Both the position numbers and the translations under genes were made by a program. The notes below the pieces were generated by a model that had not been told where the DNA came from, did no database searches, and saw only the letters and a program-made list of their open reading frames with translations. From Bacteroidota bacterium (GTDB lineage: Bacteria > Bacteroidota > Bacteroidia > Chitinophagales > LD1), in assembly GCA_947475165.1 (NCBI GenBank), contig CANJLD010000029.1, positions 1-37,793 on the forward strand: 37,793 bases of DNA, written 5' to 3'. Positions 26,259 to 34,430 of the stretch are shown piece by piece (position 1 is the stretch's first letter; the number at the start of each line of letters is the position of its first letter).

Positions 26259-28865
26259 ATGGAACTTCCAACAAAATACGACCCCAAGCAAACCGAAGAC
26301 AAGTGGTATAAATACTGGCTTGATTTAAATTTATTTCACAGCGAACCGGATGAGCGCGAGCCGTTCACGATTGTAATTCCTCCGCCAAACGTAACCGGTG
26401 TGCTACACATGGGGCACATGCTCAACAATACTATTCAGGATATCCTAATCCGCAAAGCGCGCATGGAAGGGAAGAACGCGTGCTGGGTTCCCGGAACCGA
26501 CCATGCATCAATTGCCACCGAAGCAAAGGTGGTGCAGATGCTTCGCGAACGCGGTATAAAGAAAAGCGATTTGAGCCGCGATGAGTTTTTGAAATACGCC
26601 TGGGAGTGGAAAGAAAAATACGGAGGCATCATCCTCGAACAACTCAAGAAGCTTGGAGCAAGCTGCGATTGGCAACGCACACGCTTCACTATGGAAGAGA
26701 AGTTAAGCGATGCGGTAATAGAAGTATTCATTGACCTCTACAAAAAAGGACTCATCTACCGAGGACTTCGCATGATTAACTGGGATCCTTCCGCAAAAAC
26801 AACCTTGAGCAACGAAGAAGTGCTGCACAGCGAAGAGAACAGCCAGCTATACTTTGTAAAGTATATGGTAAAGGGAACGGACGAATTTATTTCTGTTGCT
26901 ACTGTTCGTCCCGAAACTATTATGGGTGACGTGGCAGTTTGCGTTAATCCGAATGATGAGCGTTACAAGAGCTTGGTTGGTAAAACAGTAATTGTTCCGC
27001 TCGTGAACAGAGAAGTTCCCGTAATAGCTGATGACTATGTAGATATAGAATTCGGAACCGGTGCATTAAAGATTACACCCGCACACGATGTAAACGATTA
27101 CGAGATTGGAAAGAAATACAATCTACCGGTAATTGATTGTTTCAACGAAGACGGTACTATTTCCGAAGCTGCACAAATATTTATTGGAGAAGACAGATTC
27201 AAAGCGCGCAAGCTTGCAGCACAGAAACTGGAAGAAGATGGGTTGCTTATTAAGAAGCAGGACTACTTAAATAAAGTAGGAAGAAGCGAAAGAACAAACG
27301 CCATCATCGAGCCGCGCTTGAGTTTACAGTGGTTTGTAGATATGAAGAAGTTCTTCGAAAAGAACCCGCAGGTATTGAACGATGTAATGAATGATGATTT
27401 GGTTTTCTATCCATCAAAATTCAAAAACAGTTATAAGCACTGGATAGATAATGTGCGGGATTGGTGTATTAGTCGTCAGCTTTGGTGGGGACAGCGCATA
27501 CCTGCATGGTATGATGAGCAAGGAAATTTAGTTGCTGTTGCAAAAAAAGAGGCAGAAGCCATTCAGCAATCAGCACTCAAAATTCAGCATTTAAAACAGG
27601 ACGAAGATGTTCTCGACACCTGGTTCTCTTCCTGGCTTTGGCCAATCAGTGTGTTCGATGGTTTCGAGAACCCGGATAACAAAGACATTAACTATTACTA
27701 CCCTACTAACGATTTAGTAACTGCACCCGAGATTATGTTCTTCTGGGTTATGCGTATGATAATGGCGGGCTACGAATGGAGAGGAGAGAAGCCATTTAAG
27801 AATGTTTACTACACCGGTATAGTTCGCGATAAGCTGAGAAGAAAAATGAGCAAGAGCCTCGGCAACTCACCGGACCCTCTAGATTTGATTGAACAATACG
27901 GAGCAGACGGAGTTCGCTTAGGAATGTTGTTATGCTCACCGGCAGGCAATGATATTTTGTTTGATGAGAAACTCTGCGAGCAGGGAAGAAACTTCAGCAA
28001 CAAACTCTGGAATGCTCTGCGCTTGGTAAAGGGCTGGGAAGTTTATGAAGGCGAAAACAAAGACAACAAAGTTGCTATCGAATGGCTCGAGAGTAAAATC
28101 AACAAAACCATTCTTGAACTCAATGCTTCTTATACTGATTTCCGTTTAAGCGAAGCATTAATGACTTTGTATAAATTAATTTGGGATGATTTCTGTTCAT
28201 GGTATCTTGAGTTAATCAAACCCGACTACCAAAAACCGATTGATAAATACACTTACGACAAAACAGTTGAGTTATTTGAAACATTGCTGAAACTGCTTCA
28301 TCCAATCATGCCTTTCATTACAGAAGAAATCTGGCATTTGCTTGATACAAGAGAAGAAGGCGCGAGTATCTGTGTAGCTGAATATCCTAAAGCAGGAAAA
28401 ATAAACGATACACTCATTTCACAAGCCGAACTTACTTTTGAAATTATCACCAACATCCGCGAGATACGCGCTAAGGCGAACAAGAAGAATACGGAAACAG
28501 TAGATGCTTTCTACAATGATAGCGATAACGTTGTTTTCAATTCGTTTAATGAGAAGATTATCAAACTTGCACGACTTGGCAAGTTGGAGAATACAAAGGA
28601 GGATGTAACAGGTTCAAAGACTTTTATTTCAAAAGGCTACAAGTTCTTCATCATTACCGGTGAAGTTGCCAACGAAGGCGAGGAGCGCGAAAAGCTTTTG
28701 AAGGAACTGGAATACACCAAAGGCTTTCTTGCATCGGTTGAAAAGAAGCTTTCGAACGAAAAGTTTGTGTCCTCTGCTCCGGCAAATGTTCTTGAGAACG
28801 AGAAGAAGAAGCGTGATGATGCGCTTTCGAAGATCGCAATGCTGGAACAATCTTTATCGAAGTAA
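26259..28865 (+). CDS. valS: Valyl-tRNA synthetase
   Basis: This class I aminoacyl-tRNA synthetase charges tRNA-Val. The 868-residue protein shows PPPNVTGVLHMGH with the HIGH-type motif HMGH (50-53), the KMSKS loop (529-533, RRKMSKSLGN), an editing domain (TVRPETIMGD), the anticodon-binding helical domain, and a C-terminal coiled coil (about 800-868). Start is ATG 26259, giving the family N-terminus MELPTKYDP. The open frame extends to a GTG at 26196, but that stretch is the intergenic inverted repeat. A TATTTTAG box (26238-26245) is one base off the -7 consensus. Confidence 0.97.
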   Translation: MELPTKYDPKQTEDKWYKYWLDLNLFHSEPDEREPFTIVIPPPNVTGVLHMGHMLNNTIQDILIRKARMEGKNACWVPGTDHASIATEAKVVQMLRERGIKKSDLSRDEFLKYAWEWKEKYGGIILEQLKKLGASCDWQRTRFTMEEKLSDAVIEVFIDLYKKGLIYRGLRMINWDPSAKTTLSNEEVLHSEENSQLYFVKYMVKGTDEFISVATVRPETIMGDVAVCVNPNDERYKSLVGKTVIVPLVNREVPVIADDYVDIEFGTGALKITPAHDVNDYEIGKKYNLPVIDCFNEDGTISEAAQIFIGEDRFKARKLAAQKLEEDGLLIKKQDYLNKVGRSERTNAIIEPRLSLQWFVDMKKFFEKNPQVLNDVMNDDLVFYPSKFKNSYKHWIDNVRDWCISRQLWWGQRIPAWYDEQGNLVAVAKKEAEAIQQSALKIQHLKQDEDVLDTWFSSWLWPISVFDGFENPDNKDINYYYPTNDLVTAPEIMFFWVMRMIMAGYEWRGEKPFKNVYYTGIVRDKLRRKMSKSLGNSPDPLDLIEQYGADGVRLGMLLCSPAGNDILFDEKLCEQGRNFSNKLWNALRLVKGWEVYEGENKDNKVAIEWLESKINKTILELNASYTDFRLSEALMTLYKLIWDDFCSWYLELIKPDYQKPIDKYTYDKTVELFETLLKLLHPIMPFITEEIWHLLDTREEGASICVAEYPKAGKINDTLISQAELTFEIITNIREIRAKANKKNTETVDAFYNDSDNVVFNSFNEKIIKLARLGKLENTKEDVTGSKTFISKGYKFFIITGEVANEGEEREKLLKELEYTKGFLASVEKKLSNEKFVSSAPANVLENEKKKRDDALSKIAMLEQSLSK

Positions 28866-28887
28866 AATAGAGAATGCTGTTACAACA

Positions 28888-28919
28888 TTGGAAACTTTGT
28901 AATGTGTGAAAGTTTCCAA
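28888..28919. repeat. GGAAACTTT palindromic element after valS
   Basis: TTGGAAACTTT (28888-28898) is exactly complementary to AAAGTTTCCAA (28909-28919) with a 10-base loop. No T-tract follows, so it is not a standard terminator, though it may protect the valS mRNA end. The wording GGAAACTTT recurs at about 22180. Confidence 0.75.
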
Positions 28920-28938
28920 GACCCTTTGCTATTGGGGC

Positions 28939-28969
28939 TTTGAGCGGAAACTACGCCAAATATTTTTTG
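28939..28969 (+). promoter_or_regulatory. Promoter of the WYL protein gene
   Basis: TTTG (28939-28942) lies 18 bases before TATTTTTTG (28961-28969), which fits the Bacteroidota -33/-7 pair with one extra base inside the -7 box. The leader would be about 55 bases. Confidence 0.5.
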
Positions 28970-29028
28970 CAGAAAATTTGTTTAGGATAGTTTAAAACCT
29001 AAATTCGTCTGCTCAAAATCAACAACCC

Positions 29029-29397
29029 ATGATAGGAAACTCTACTTACCCCAAGAGTGCTGCGCAGAACAAGCAAATGCACTATTCTCCCAATTTACTA
29101 AGCACAGTTAACAACGGCATCGATAACACCAAAGTAGCGGTGATTGAATACGATAGCAGCCAAAAAGGAATTTCTATCCGCGAGATAGAGCCAATGGCGA
29201 TTGTTTACAAAGACCGCAAGCGTCATTTAGTGGGTTGGTGCAGGTTGAGAAATGACTACCGGTCGTTTCGTTTGGACAGACTAAACAGCATTAAGCTAAA
29301 ACAAGAAGAATTTTCGAGGCGTAATGATTTTGATATTACCGCATTTCAGGATGACCCGAATGCTTCTTACGATGACAATTACGAAGAACAGGATTAA
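29029..29397 (+). CDS. Stand-alone WYL-domain protein
   Basis: The 122-residue protein is essentially one WYL domain (about 30-95): a beta-strand-rich core with REIEPMAIVYKDRKRHLVGW and CRLRNDYRSFRLDRL, where the W-Y-L-type positions and the RxFRLDR ligand-contact strand are visible. WYL domains bind nucleic-acid-type or nucleotide ligands and usually sit behind a DNA-binding helix-turn-helix; none is present here, and the C-terminal tail is acidic (SYDDNYEEQD). It may regulate a partner by binding, or sense a ligand on its own. It has its own promoter and terminator, convergent with the TerB-DnaJ gene. Confidence 0.82.
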   Translation: MIGNSTYPKSAAQNKQMHYSPNLLSTVNNGIDNTKVAVIEYDSSQKGISIREIEPMAIVYKDRKRHLVGWCRLRNDYRSFRLDRLNSIKLKQEEFSRRNDFDITAFQDDPNASYDDNYEEQD

Positions 29398-29421
29398 AAT
29401 ATTCGACACACCAACAAAGAC

Positions 29422-29456
29422 AGGGCTGCCCACCAAAGGCGGCCCTTCTTATTTTA
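29422..29456 (+). terminator. Terminator of the WYL protein gene
   Basis: AGGGCTGCC (29422-29430) pairs with GGCGGCCCT (29438-29446), including one T-G pair, and is followed by TCTTATTTT. It also lies just past the stop of the convergent gene and may serve both. Confidence 0.87.
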
Positions 29457-30179
29457 CTGATGCTTCTTTTCCTGCTTAATTATTTCGTAAGCCTCTTTTA
29501 CCTGTTGCAGTTTCAGCGCCAGCTTTTTTTTCTCCGCTTCGCTTAGGTGATTGTTTCTATCGGGGTGATATTGGAGAACGAGTTTTCGGTAAGTGGTTCT
29601 TATTTCTGCAATGCTTGTTTCTTTGTTTACTCCCAGTACCTGGTAAGATGAATTGGTCTCCACAAAAGCATGCGAAGTGAGTCCCGATTTTATTCTTCTG
29701 AAATCAATATCGTTAATGTTGAGGTAACCGGCTATTTTGAAAATGAAATAGTTTTCTCTTTCGCTTAGTTCTCCATCGCTTATGGCTAAATCAAACAAGA
29801 ATTGGATTACCTGTATGCGTGTAGTTTGTTTGGTATACATGCGCAGTTGTTCGGATACTACATTCAAATCGTATTCTTTTTCTAAACAGTGTTTCAGAAT
29901 CTCTGCGCGTTTCTCCGAAAAGTTTTCATTGAAGTGCGCATTCATAAATCGGTTGGTGAAAGAGATTTCTTCGTTCGAAATTTTACCGTCTATCTTCATT
30001 AAGTAAGAGGAAAGTATTATCAGATTTACTTCAAAGTCGGTAATTGTCTTTGATGAATCGTTTGCTTTACTTTGACTTTCTTTTACACTTCCCGCTAAAA
30101 AACCGAGCAAGCCGCCCAGCGGGTTACCGGTTACTACCCAACCTAATCCTGCCCCGAGCCATTTTTCGTATTTAGCCAT
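29454..30179 (-). CDS. TerB-DnaJ protein, DjlA-like
   Basis: The 241-residue protein begins with a Gly-rich hydrophobic segment (GWVVTGNPLGGLLGFLAGS, about 13-31) that could insert in or touch the membrane. A TerB-like helical domain follows (about 45-165) with paired acidic loops (DGKIS, DGELS), then a C-terminal J domain (about 177-240) with the HPD motif (205-207) that stimulates DnaK ATPase. This order matches DjlA-type co-chaperones. The gene starts 21 bases after lgt on the same strand, so it is probably the last gene of the lgt transcript and may assist an envelope-associated process. It ends at a shared terminator with the WYL gene. Confidence 0.9.
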   Translation of the reverse strand: MAKYEKWLGAGLGWVVTGNPLGGLLGFLAGSVKESQSKANDSSKTITDFEVNLIILSSYLMKIDGKISNEEISFTNRFMNAHFNENFSEKRAEILKHCLEKEYDLNVVSEQLRMYTKQTTRIQVIQFLFDLAISDGELSERENYFIFKIAGYLNINDIDFRRIKSGLTSHAFVETNSSYQVLGVNKETSIAEIRTTYRKLVLQYHPDRNNHLSEAEKKKLALKLQQVKEAYEIIKQEKKHQ

Positions 30180-30200
30180 ATTTTAGTTAGTGGCGAGTGG

Positions 30201-31007
30201 TTATTGGTTAGTAGTAGAGTAATTCAGTTTGTTGTTCATTACAAAATAGCCAAGCACAATACCGGTGATGATAAACGGTAGATTGAGTAATTGCGTTTTG
30301 CTGATGGTGTTTAGAATCATAGCTCCATCCGGTTCTTTATAAAATTCTAAACAGAAACGAACGGTGAAAACAGAAATAAGAAAAGTAACGAGATAAAGCC
30401 CCGGCTTTGATTCTTTGTATTTGTTGAACAGCACGAGCATAAAGATTTGAATAAAGAAATACGAAATGCTTTCATACAAAACGACTGCATGGCGCGGAAT
30501 ATTATCTATCTGCACAAAAATAAATGCCCAAGGAACATCGGTTTGCTTGCCGTAAAGTTCACTGTTCATTAAGTTGCCGAACCGGATAAGTGATGCGAGC
30601 ATGACTACTGCGATTACCCCGATATCCAACAGCCAGAAAAACTGAAACTCTTTATGGCGCTTACAGAAAAAATATAACCCCACTAAACCGCCCACTACTC
30701 CGCCATGGCTTGCCAGCCCGCCTTTCCAGACAGCAATAATATCTTCGGGATTAGCGAGATAGAAATCGAGCTGATAAAAGATAATGTGAGCGAGACGGGC
30801 ACCGATTAAACCTCCAACAAAAACGTATTGAATAGCGAGAGTGATTTTTTCATCATCGCGGTTTAGCTTTTTAAAAACATAACGACCGATGAAGAAACAA
30901 GACATGAGCGAAAGCCCCCAAAATACTCCGTACCATTTGATAGAGAAGATGCCGAACGAAACAAAATCGGGAGAGGGATTCCAGTGAATGAAAAGTTGCA
31001 TGGGCAA
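30201..31007 (-). CDS. lgt: Prolipoprotein diacylglyceryl transferase
   Basis: Lgt transfers diacylglycerol from phosphatidylglycerol to the lipobox cysteine of prelipoproteins in the inner membrane. The 268-residue protein has about seven membrane segments and the family signature: Tyr26 (IKWYG), His101 (GLASHGG) and the Arg142/Asn145 pair in IRFGNLMNSELYG, matching the essential positions of the E. coli enzyme. Four predicted lipoproteins in this window carry substrates' lipoboxes. It follows the C10-protease/lipoprotein pair after a terminator and is closely followed by the TerB-DnaJ gene. Confidence 0.96.
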   Translation of the reverse strand: MPMQLFIHWNPSPDFVSFGIFSIKWYGVFWGLSLMSCFFIGRYVFKKLNRDDEKITLAIQYVFVGGLIGARLAHIIFYQLDFYLANPEDIIAVWKGGLASHGGVVGGLVGLYFFCKRHKEFQFFWLLDIGVIAVVMLASLIRFGNLMNSELYGKQTDVPWAFIFVQIDNIPRHAVVLYESISYFFIQIFMLVLFNKYKESKPGLYLVTFLISVFTVRFCLEFYKEPDGAMILNTISKTQLLNLPFIITGIVLGYFVMNNKLNYSTTNQ

Positions 31008-31033
31008 TAATAAATAAAAAGACCTTCTGCACT

Positions 31034-31069
31034 AAAAAGCAACAGGTTCCCGATACGAGAACCTGTTGC
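31034..31069 (-). terminator. Terminator of the protease-lipoprotein operon
   Basis: GCAACAGGTTC (31039-31049) is exactly complementary to GAACCTGTTGC (31059-31069). On the minus strand TTTTTAG follows. It separates the protease operon from lgt. Confidence 0.9.
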
Positions 31070-31091
31070 GAAAATTCAGAAGAGAACAGAA

Positions 31092-31580
31092 CTACTTCAC
31101 TTTCGTAAACTTCTTCAATCCACCTTTTGCAATTATTTTATTGATGTCGGCTACTTCATCTTTAAAACGGGTGCGGTCGCCAAGGTTGTATATTTCTGTA
31201 AAAGGGTCCTTCTCTAAAATTTGATTGTAAAGCGAAGCCAGTGCCGGAACATCGCTCATCTTAGAATATTCCTCGTAAGTAAGTTTCAGGAAAGCGGAGT
31301 TTGGTCCAATGCCTCTGTTATCTAAAAAGTAACCGTTTTGCAACGCAGTAGGATATGCCAACTTCCCGTTGTAGTAAACATCTTTAGCAGAGGGATACGC
31401 CACAATGCTTGACTTATCTGCTGAAAGCGTTACCGGTACATACTTGCTGTAATCTGCCTTTGTTTTGTAAACAATAGCCGGTGCGGTGCTTTTGGATGCA
31501 CCGGTAGTTGCTTGCTTGGTTTTGCAGGCAGTCATGATGCTGAACACCATGACTGCTGCGAATAGCGTTACCGGTTTCAT
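31092..31580 (-). CDS. Lipoprotein translationally coupled to the C10 protease
   Basis: The 162-residue product has a signal peptide ending in the lipobox MTAC (Cys19, then K) and a Ser/Thr/Ala-rich linker. The mature domain (about 40-160; YVPVTLSADKSSIVAYPS, FLKLTYEEYSKM, LGDRTRFKDEV) does not match a family I can name. Its ATG overlaps the stop of the C10 protease gene by one base (TAATG), so the two are translated together and share the terminator at 31039-31069. In Bacteroides and Streptococcus, C10 proteases often neighbour a propeptide-like inhibitor; this protein sits in that position but shows no obvious propeptide resemblance, so an inhibitor or partner role is only inference. Confidence 0.85.
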   Translation of the reverse strand: MKPVTLFAAVMVFSIMTACKTKQATTGASKSTAPAIVYKTKADYSKYVPVTLSADKSSIVAYPSAKDVYYNGKLAYPTALQNGYFLDNRGIGPNSAFLKLTYEEYSKMSDVPALASLYNQILEKDPFTEIYNLGDRTRFKDEVADINKIIAKGGLKKFTKVK

Positions 31581-34195
31581 TACTTTACAATGAATTTAGA
31601 ATTGGCAATGCCTGATTCTGTTTTCAACTGAATAGTATAAATACCCGGAGCAAGAGTTGATACATTTGTTTTCAATAATTGGCTACTGAACGTTCCGGTG
31701 GTTTCATTTACCTGTTCGCCAAGCGTATTGAAAATTTTCATGGTGTAATTTCCTTTCGCATCACCGGCATCAACAAACAACATATCGTGTGTTGGGTTAG
31801 GGAATACGCTGATGGTATTTGCTGTAATATCGTTTACGCTTACATTCTGTCCTCTTACAATTTGCAGGTCGAGGAGGTAAGTTCCTACTGAGCCCTGAAA
31901 ATAATCGGCAACAAAGAACACTACGTTACCGCCACCGGCAACATAAATCGGTGCGCCCATTACATCATCATACGTATTGCTCCAGCTTCCGCCATTTACT
32001 TTGTAGCTGAACTGTGCATCGTTAGTGTAAGTATTTCCGCCTCCGTTGTAGCTATCATAAACGCGTGCAGTAATCGAATAATTTGTTCCGCCCGGAAGAT
32101 TTAAAGCATAGTAATCGTAATCGTTACCAATGTGCATGTTTGAACCGGTGGTAGAAACGCTGGCATTGTTACCGCTGAAAGTTGGTGTAAAGCCATAAGC
32201 TGTTCCTTCGGTGTTATCACTTTCGTATTGGTCAGGAGAAAGTCCTGCATCTACAATAGTTACTTCAACCGGGTTTGGTTTGCCCGCAAAATCGGTAGTG
32301 TAAACCAAGCTGTAATTCTGTTGGTCGGTTGTTGACCAGTAAGCTATGAGGTAAGTTCCAGGTGGCTGATTTAAACCGTTTGAAGCGAACGTTACATTGT
32401 AAGCAGTCTGCGCATTCAATGTTCCTGAAACTTCTTCAATGGTTTGAAGCCATGTTCCTTCCAAAGTATATAAGTCGGCCGAGAGCCAACCGGTAACGTT
32501 GCTGTTTCCGGCATTGCCAATTTGTGCTACCACATTCATTGGTTGATTTTTTACCACAACGCCCGGTGTAATAGTTGAGCTACCCGACATTTGAATATCG
32601 CTGTAAGGAGCGGTAACGGTAATAGAAACCGGATTGAAGAAAGAACCTTGCGAAACAAGCGAGTAATTGTTGCTTCCGTTTTTGTAATAAATGCCGATAA
32701 TGTAAGTACCGGGAGTTAAATTCAACTGACCGGTTGAAAAAGCAGTAGGATAATGGAACCCGGCATTTGCGGTAGCACCGGTATATTCCTGAATGGTGCT
32801 GATATATACTCCGTTATTATCGAAAATAGCTGCAGCAAAATCTCCGGTAAAATTAGTGCCACCGGTGTTCGCAATATCTGCATTCACCGTAAACGCACCG
32901 CCCGATTGAAAAGGATTAGCACTAACTGTAGTAGCAGCAAATAAAGAAATGCTTCCCTGATTAATAGTTCCGCCACCGCCTCCACCACCACCGCCATTCA
33001 GCGGTTTAATACCAATAACTGCCTGCTGACTGCCATTGTAACCACCGGTACCCCCACCGGCACCTAACGAAGTAGGGTCAAGATTATTAAGCGAGAAATA
33101 GCCATCGCTGTTTCCACCCCAGCCCCAGTTTTGATGAAAGAAATTGTTTTGGTCGTAACCATCGCAAACCCAGGTGTGTCCACCGCCTTGTCCAAAGCCT
33201 GCATATTGAACAGGACGACCGGCATCCATTTCACCTTTTATAGCATTGGCCCAGTTAACATCTGTATAATTAGCGCGTACAATTCCCTGCATACTGGCAG
33301 GGTCGTAACCAAAATATGTTTTGTAAGCATACTCCGCACAAGCCTGAGCCGGTGACTCACTTGCCACTACATAGGCACTGCTTCCACCGGTTGCACCCAC
33401 TCCGTAACTCATATCAACCGATACCCCGCAATGAAACATTAACGTGGCTACATCTGCATCGGCACCGCTTAAGGTGTTTGGCATACCTGCCCAATTGTAA
33501 GTAGTGTTACCAAAGTTGGCAGACTGTGTTCCAAAGTTCTGGTCGTTGTATGAGTGATTACCCACCCCTTGTGTTGGGTAGTTCCAGAATTTCATCACCT
33601 GCGCCATAGCTGTAGCCACACAACCGGTCACACAACGCTCGTTGTATTGTGTGCTAAAAGGACAAAGCCCGTTTTCATTCGGTGCCTGATTCCACTGCGT
33701 AGCGCAAAGCGGATTAACTGCCTGCGCACCGCGCGAAGCATTTTGAACCACCGGTATATTGTTGTAATACTTTACCCATTTCTGTGAAATGGTTTCGGTG
33801 GTTTCATGAATATTCTGCTTTACATAAATAATCTGCTGCTTATAATTCTCCATCCATTTGGTAATAGCAGGATTAAGATGGTCAACCGGGTAGTTACCGG
33901 TGGTATTATAGCCCAGCACCGGTTCTACTAAATCATCGCCCGATACAATTACAAAGCCGTGGTTACCGCTTACGTTAAACACGTAATAAACAGGTTTGCC
34001 ATCAATATCGCTTCCTACATTCCCGTTCATTTGGCAGGTATAAACAAGTTGAAGCGAAAATGCAGTTGATGCATCGGGATTATTTTGCAGGTAGAAATTT
34101 TTAGCTACCTGTGTAGCGTAGTTTACATTCACATCCTTTGCCGATAGAAAGGAGAACGTAAGCGCGTAGAATAAGAGTAAGTACAACTTTTTCAT
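31580..34195 (-). CDS. C10 (streptopain-type) cysteine protease with T9SS sorting domain
   Basis: The 871-residue preproprotein has a signal peptide, a propeptide (about 20-150), and a C10 papain-fold protease. The catalytic Cys192 is in TGCVATAMAQVMKFW, and His340 in GGGHTWVCDGYD, followed by a WGWGG loop; by coincidence of length both carry the SpeB numbers. A nine-glycine linker (about 403) precedes two CARDB-like beta-sandwiches (about 420-530 and 540-650), a PPC-type domain (DQYESDNTEGTAYGF onward, about 660-780), and a C-terminal type A T9SS sorting domain (VFPNPTHDMLF, LAPGIYTIQL). The protease should be exported through SecDF and T9SS. It is the first gene of a pair with a lipoprotein. 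Secreted C10 enzymes degrade host or environmental proteins. Confidence 0.95.
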   Translation of the reverse strand: MKKLYLLLFYALTFSFLSAKDVNVNYATQVAKNFYLQNNPDASTAFSLQLVYTCQMNGNVGSDIDGKPVYYVFNVSGNHGFVIVSGDDLVEPVLGYNTTGNYPVDHLNPAITKWMENYKQQIIYVKQNIHETTETISQKWVKYYNNIPVVQNASRGAQAVNPLCATQWNQAPNENGLCPFSTQYNERCVTGCVATAMAQVMKFWNYPTQGVGNHSYNDQNFGTQSANFGNTTYNWAGMPNTLSGADADVATLMFHCGVSVDMSYGVGATGGSSAYVVASESPAQACAEYAYKTYFGYDPASMQGIVRANYTDVNWANAIKGEMDAGRPVQYAGFGQGGGHTWVCDGYDQNNFFHQNWGWGGNSDGYFSLNNLDPTSLGAGGGTGGYNGSQQAVIGIKPLNGGGGGGGGGTINQGSISLFAATTVSANPFQSGGAFTVNADIANTGGTNFTGDFAAAIFDNNGVYISTIQEYTGATANAGFHYPTAFSTGQLNLTPGTYIIGIYYKNGSNNYSLVSQGSFFNPVSITVTAPYSDIQMSGSSTITPGVVVKNQPMNVVAQIGNAGNSNVTGWLSADLYTLEGTWLQTIEEVSGTLNAQTAYNVTFASNGLNQPPGTYLIAYWSTTDQQNYSLVYTTDFAGKPNPVEVTIVDAGLSPDQYESDNTEGTAYGFTPTFSGNNASVSTTGSNMHIGNDYDYYALNLPGGTNYSITARVYDSYNGGGNTYTNDAQFSYKVNGGSWSNTYDDVMGAPIYVAGGGNVVFFVADYFQGSVGTYLLDLQIVRGQNVSVNDITANTISVFPNPTHDMLFVDAGDAKGNYTMKIFNTLGEQVNETTGTFSSQLLKTNVSTLAPGIYTIQLKTESGIANSKFIVK

Positions 34196-34280
34196 GTGTT
34201 ATTTTTTAGTGAGTAAAATATTTTGAAGCCGTATACCGCGAATGTATGTATTGAGTTTCGTAAAAACGAATTTTCGACCT

Positions 34281-34326
34281 TCCCCTTTTTGGGGGATAAA
34301 CCCTAAATCTCCTGAAGGGGACTTAA
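34281..34326. repeat. Intergenic copy of the palindromic CCCTAAAT..GGGGACTT repeat (copy C)
   Basis: TCCCCTTTTTGGGGGA (34281-34296) is a hairpin, followed by ACCCTAAATCTCCTGAAG and GGGGACTTAAA (34300-34326), the same wording in the same order as the protein-embedded copies on the minus strand at 22391 and 24081. Here it is in a divergent intergenic space. Confidence 0.75.
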
Positions 34327-34356
34327 AATACAACATCGGCTTAACGATTTTGTTGA

Positions 34357-34401
34357 TCTCGGCTGAGCCGAGACCAATAAGAACAGAAATAAATATATTT
34401 G
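34357..34401 (+). promoter_or_regulatory. -7 box and upstream dyad of the FISUMP lipoprotein gene
   Basis: TATATTTG (34394-34401) is an exact Bacteroidota -7 box, 30 bases before the ATG at 34431. At the -33 position there is no TTG; instead TCTCGGC-TGA-GCCGAGA (34357-34373) forms a perfect dyad, a plausible operator or activator site. Confidence 0.55.
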
Positions 34402-34430
34402 AATAGCTAACACTCACCAACCAATCACTT

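Noticed and set aside
31580-34195. Use of the Cys192/His340 numbering as proof of orthology to SpeB
   Set aside because: The identical numbers depend on pre- and propeptide length and can arise by chance; only the motifs support the C10 assignment.
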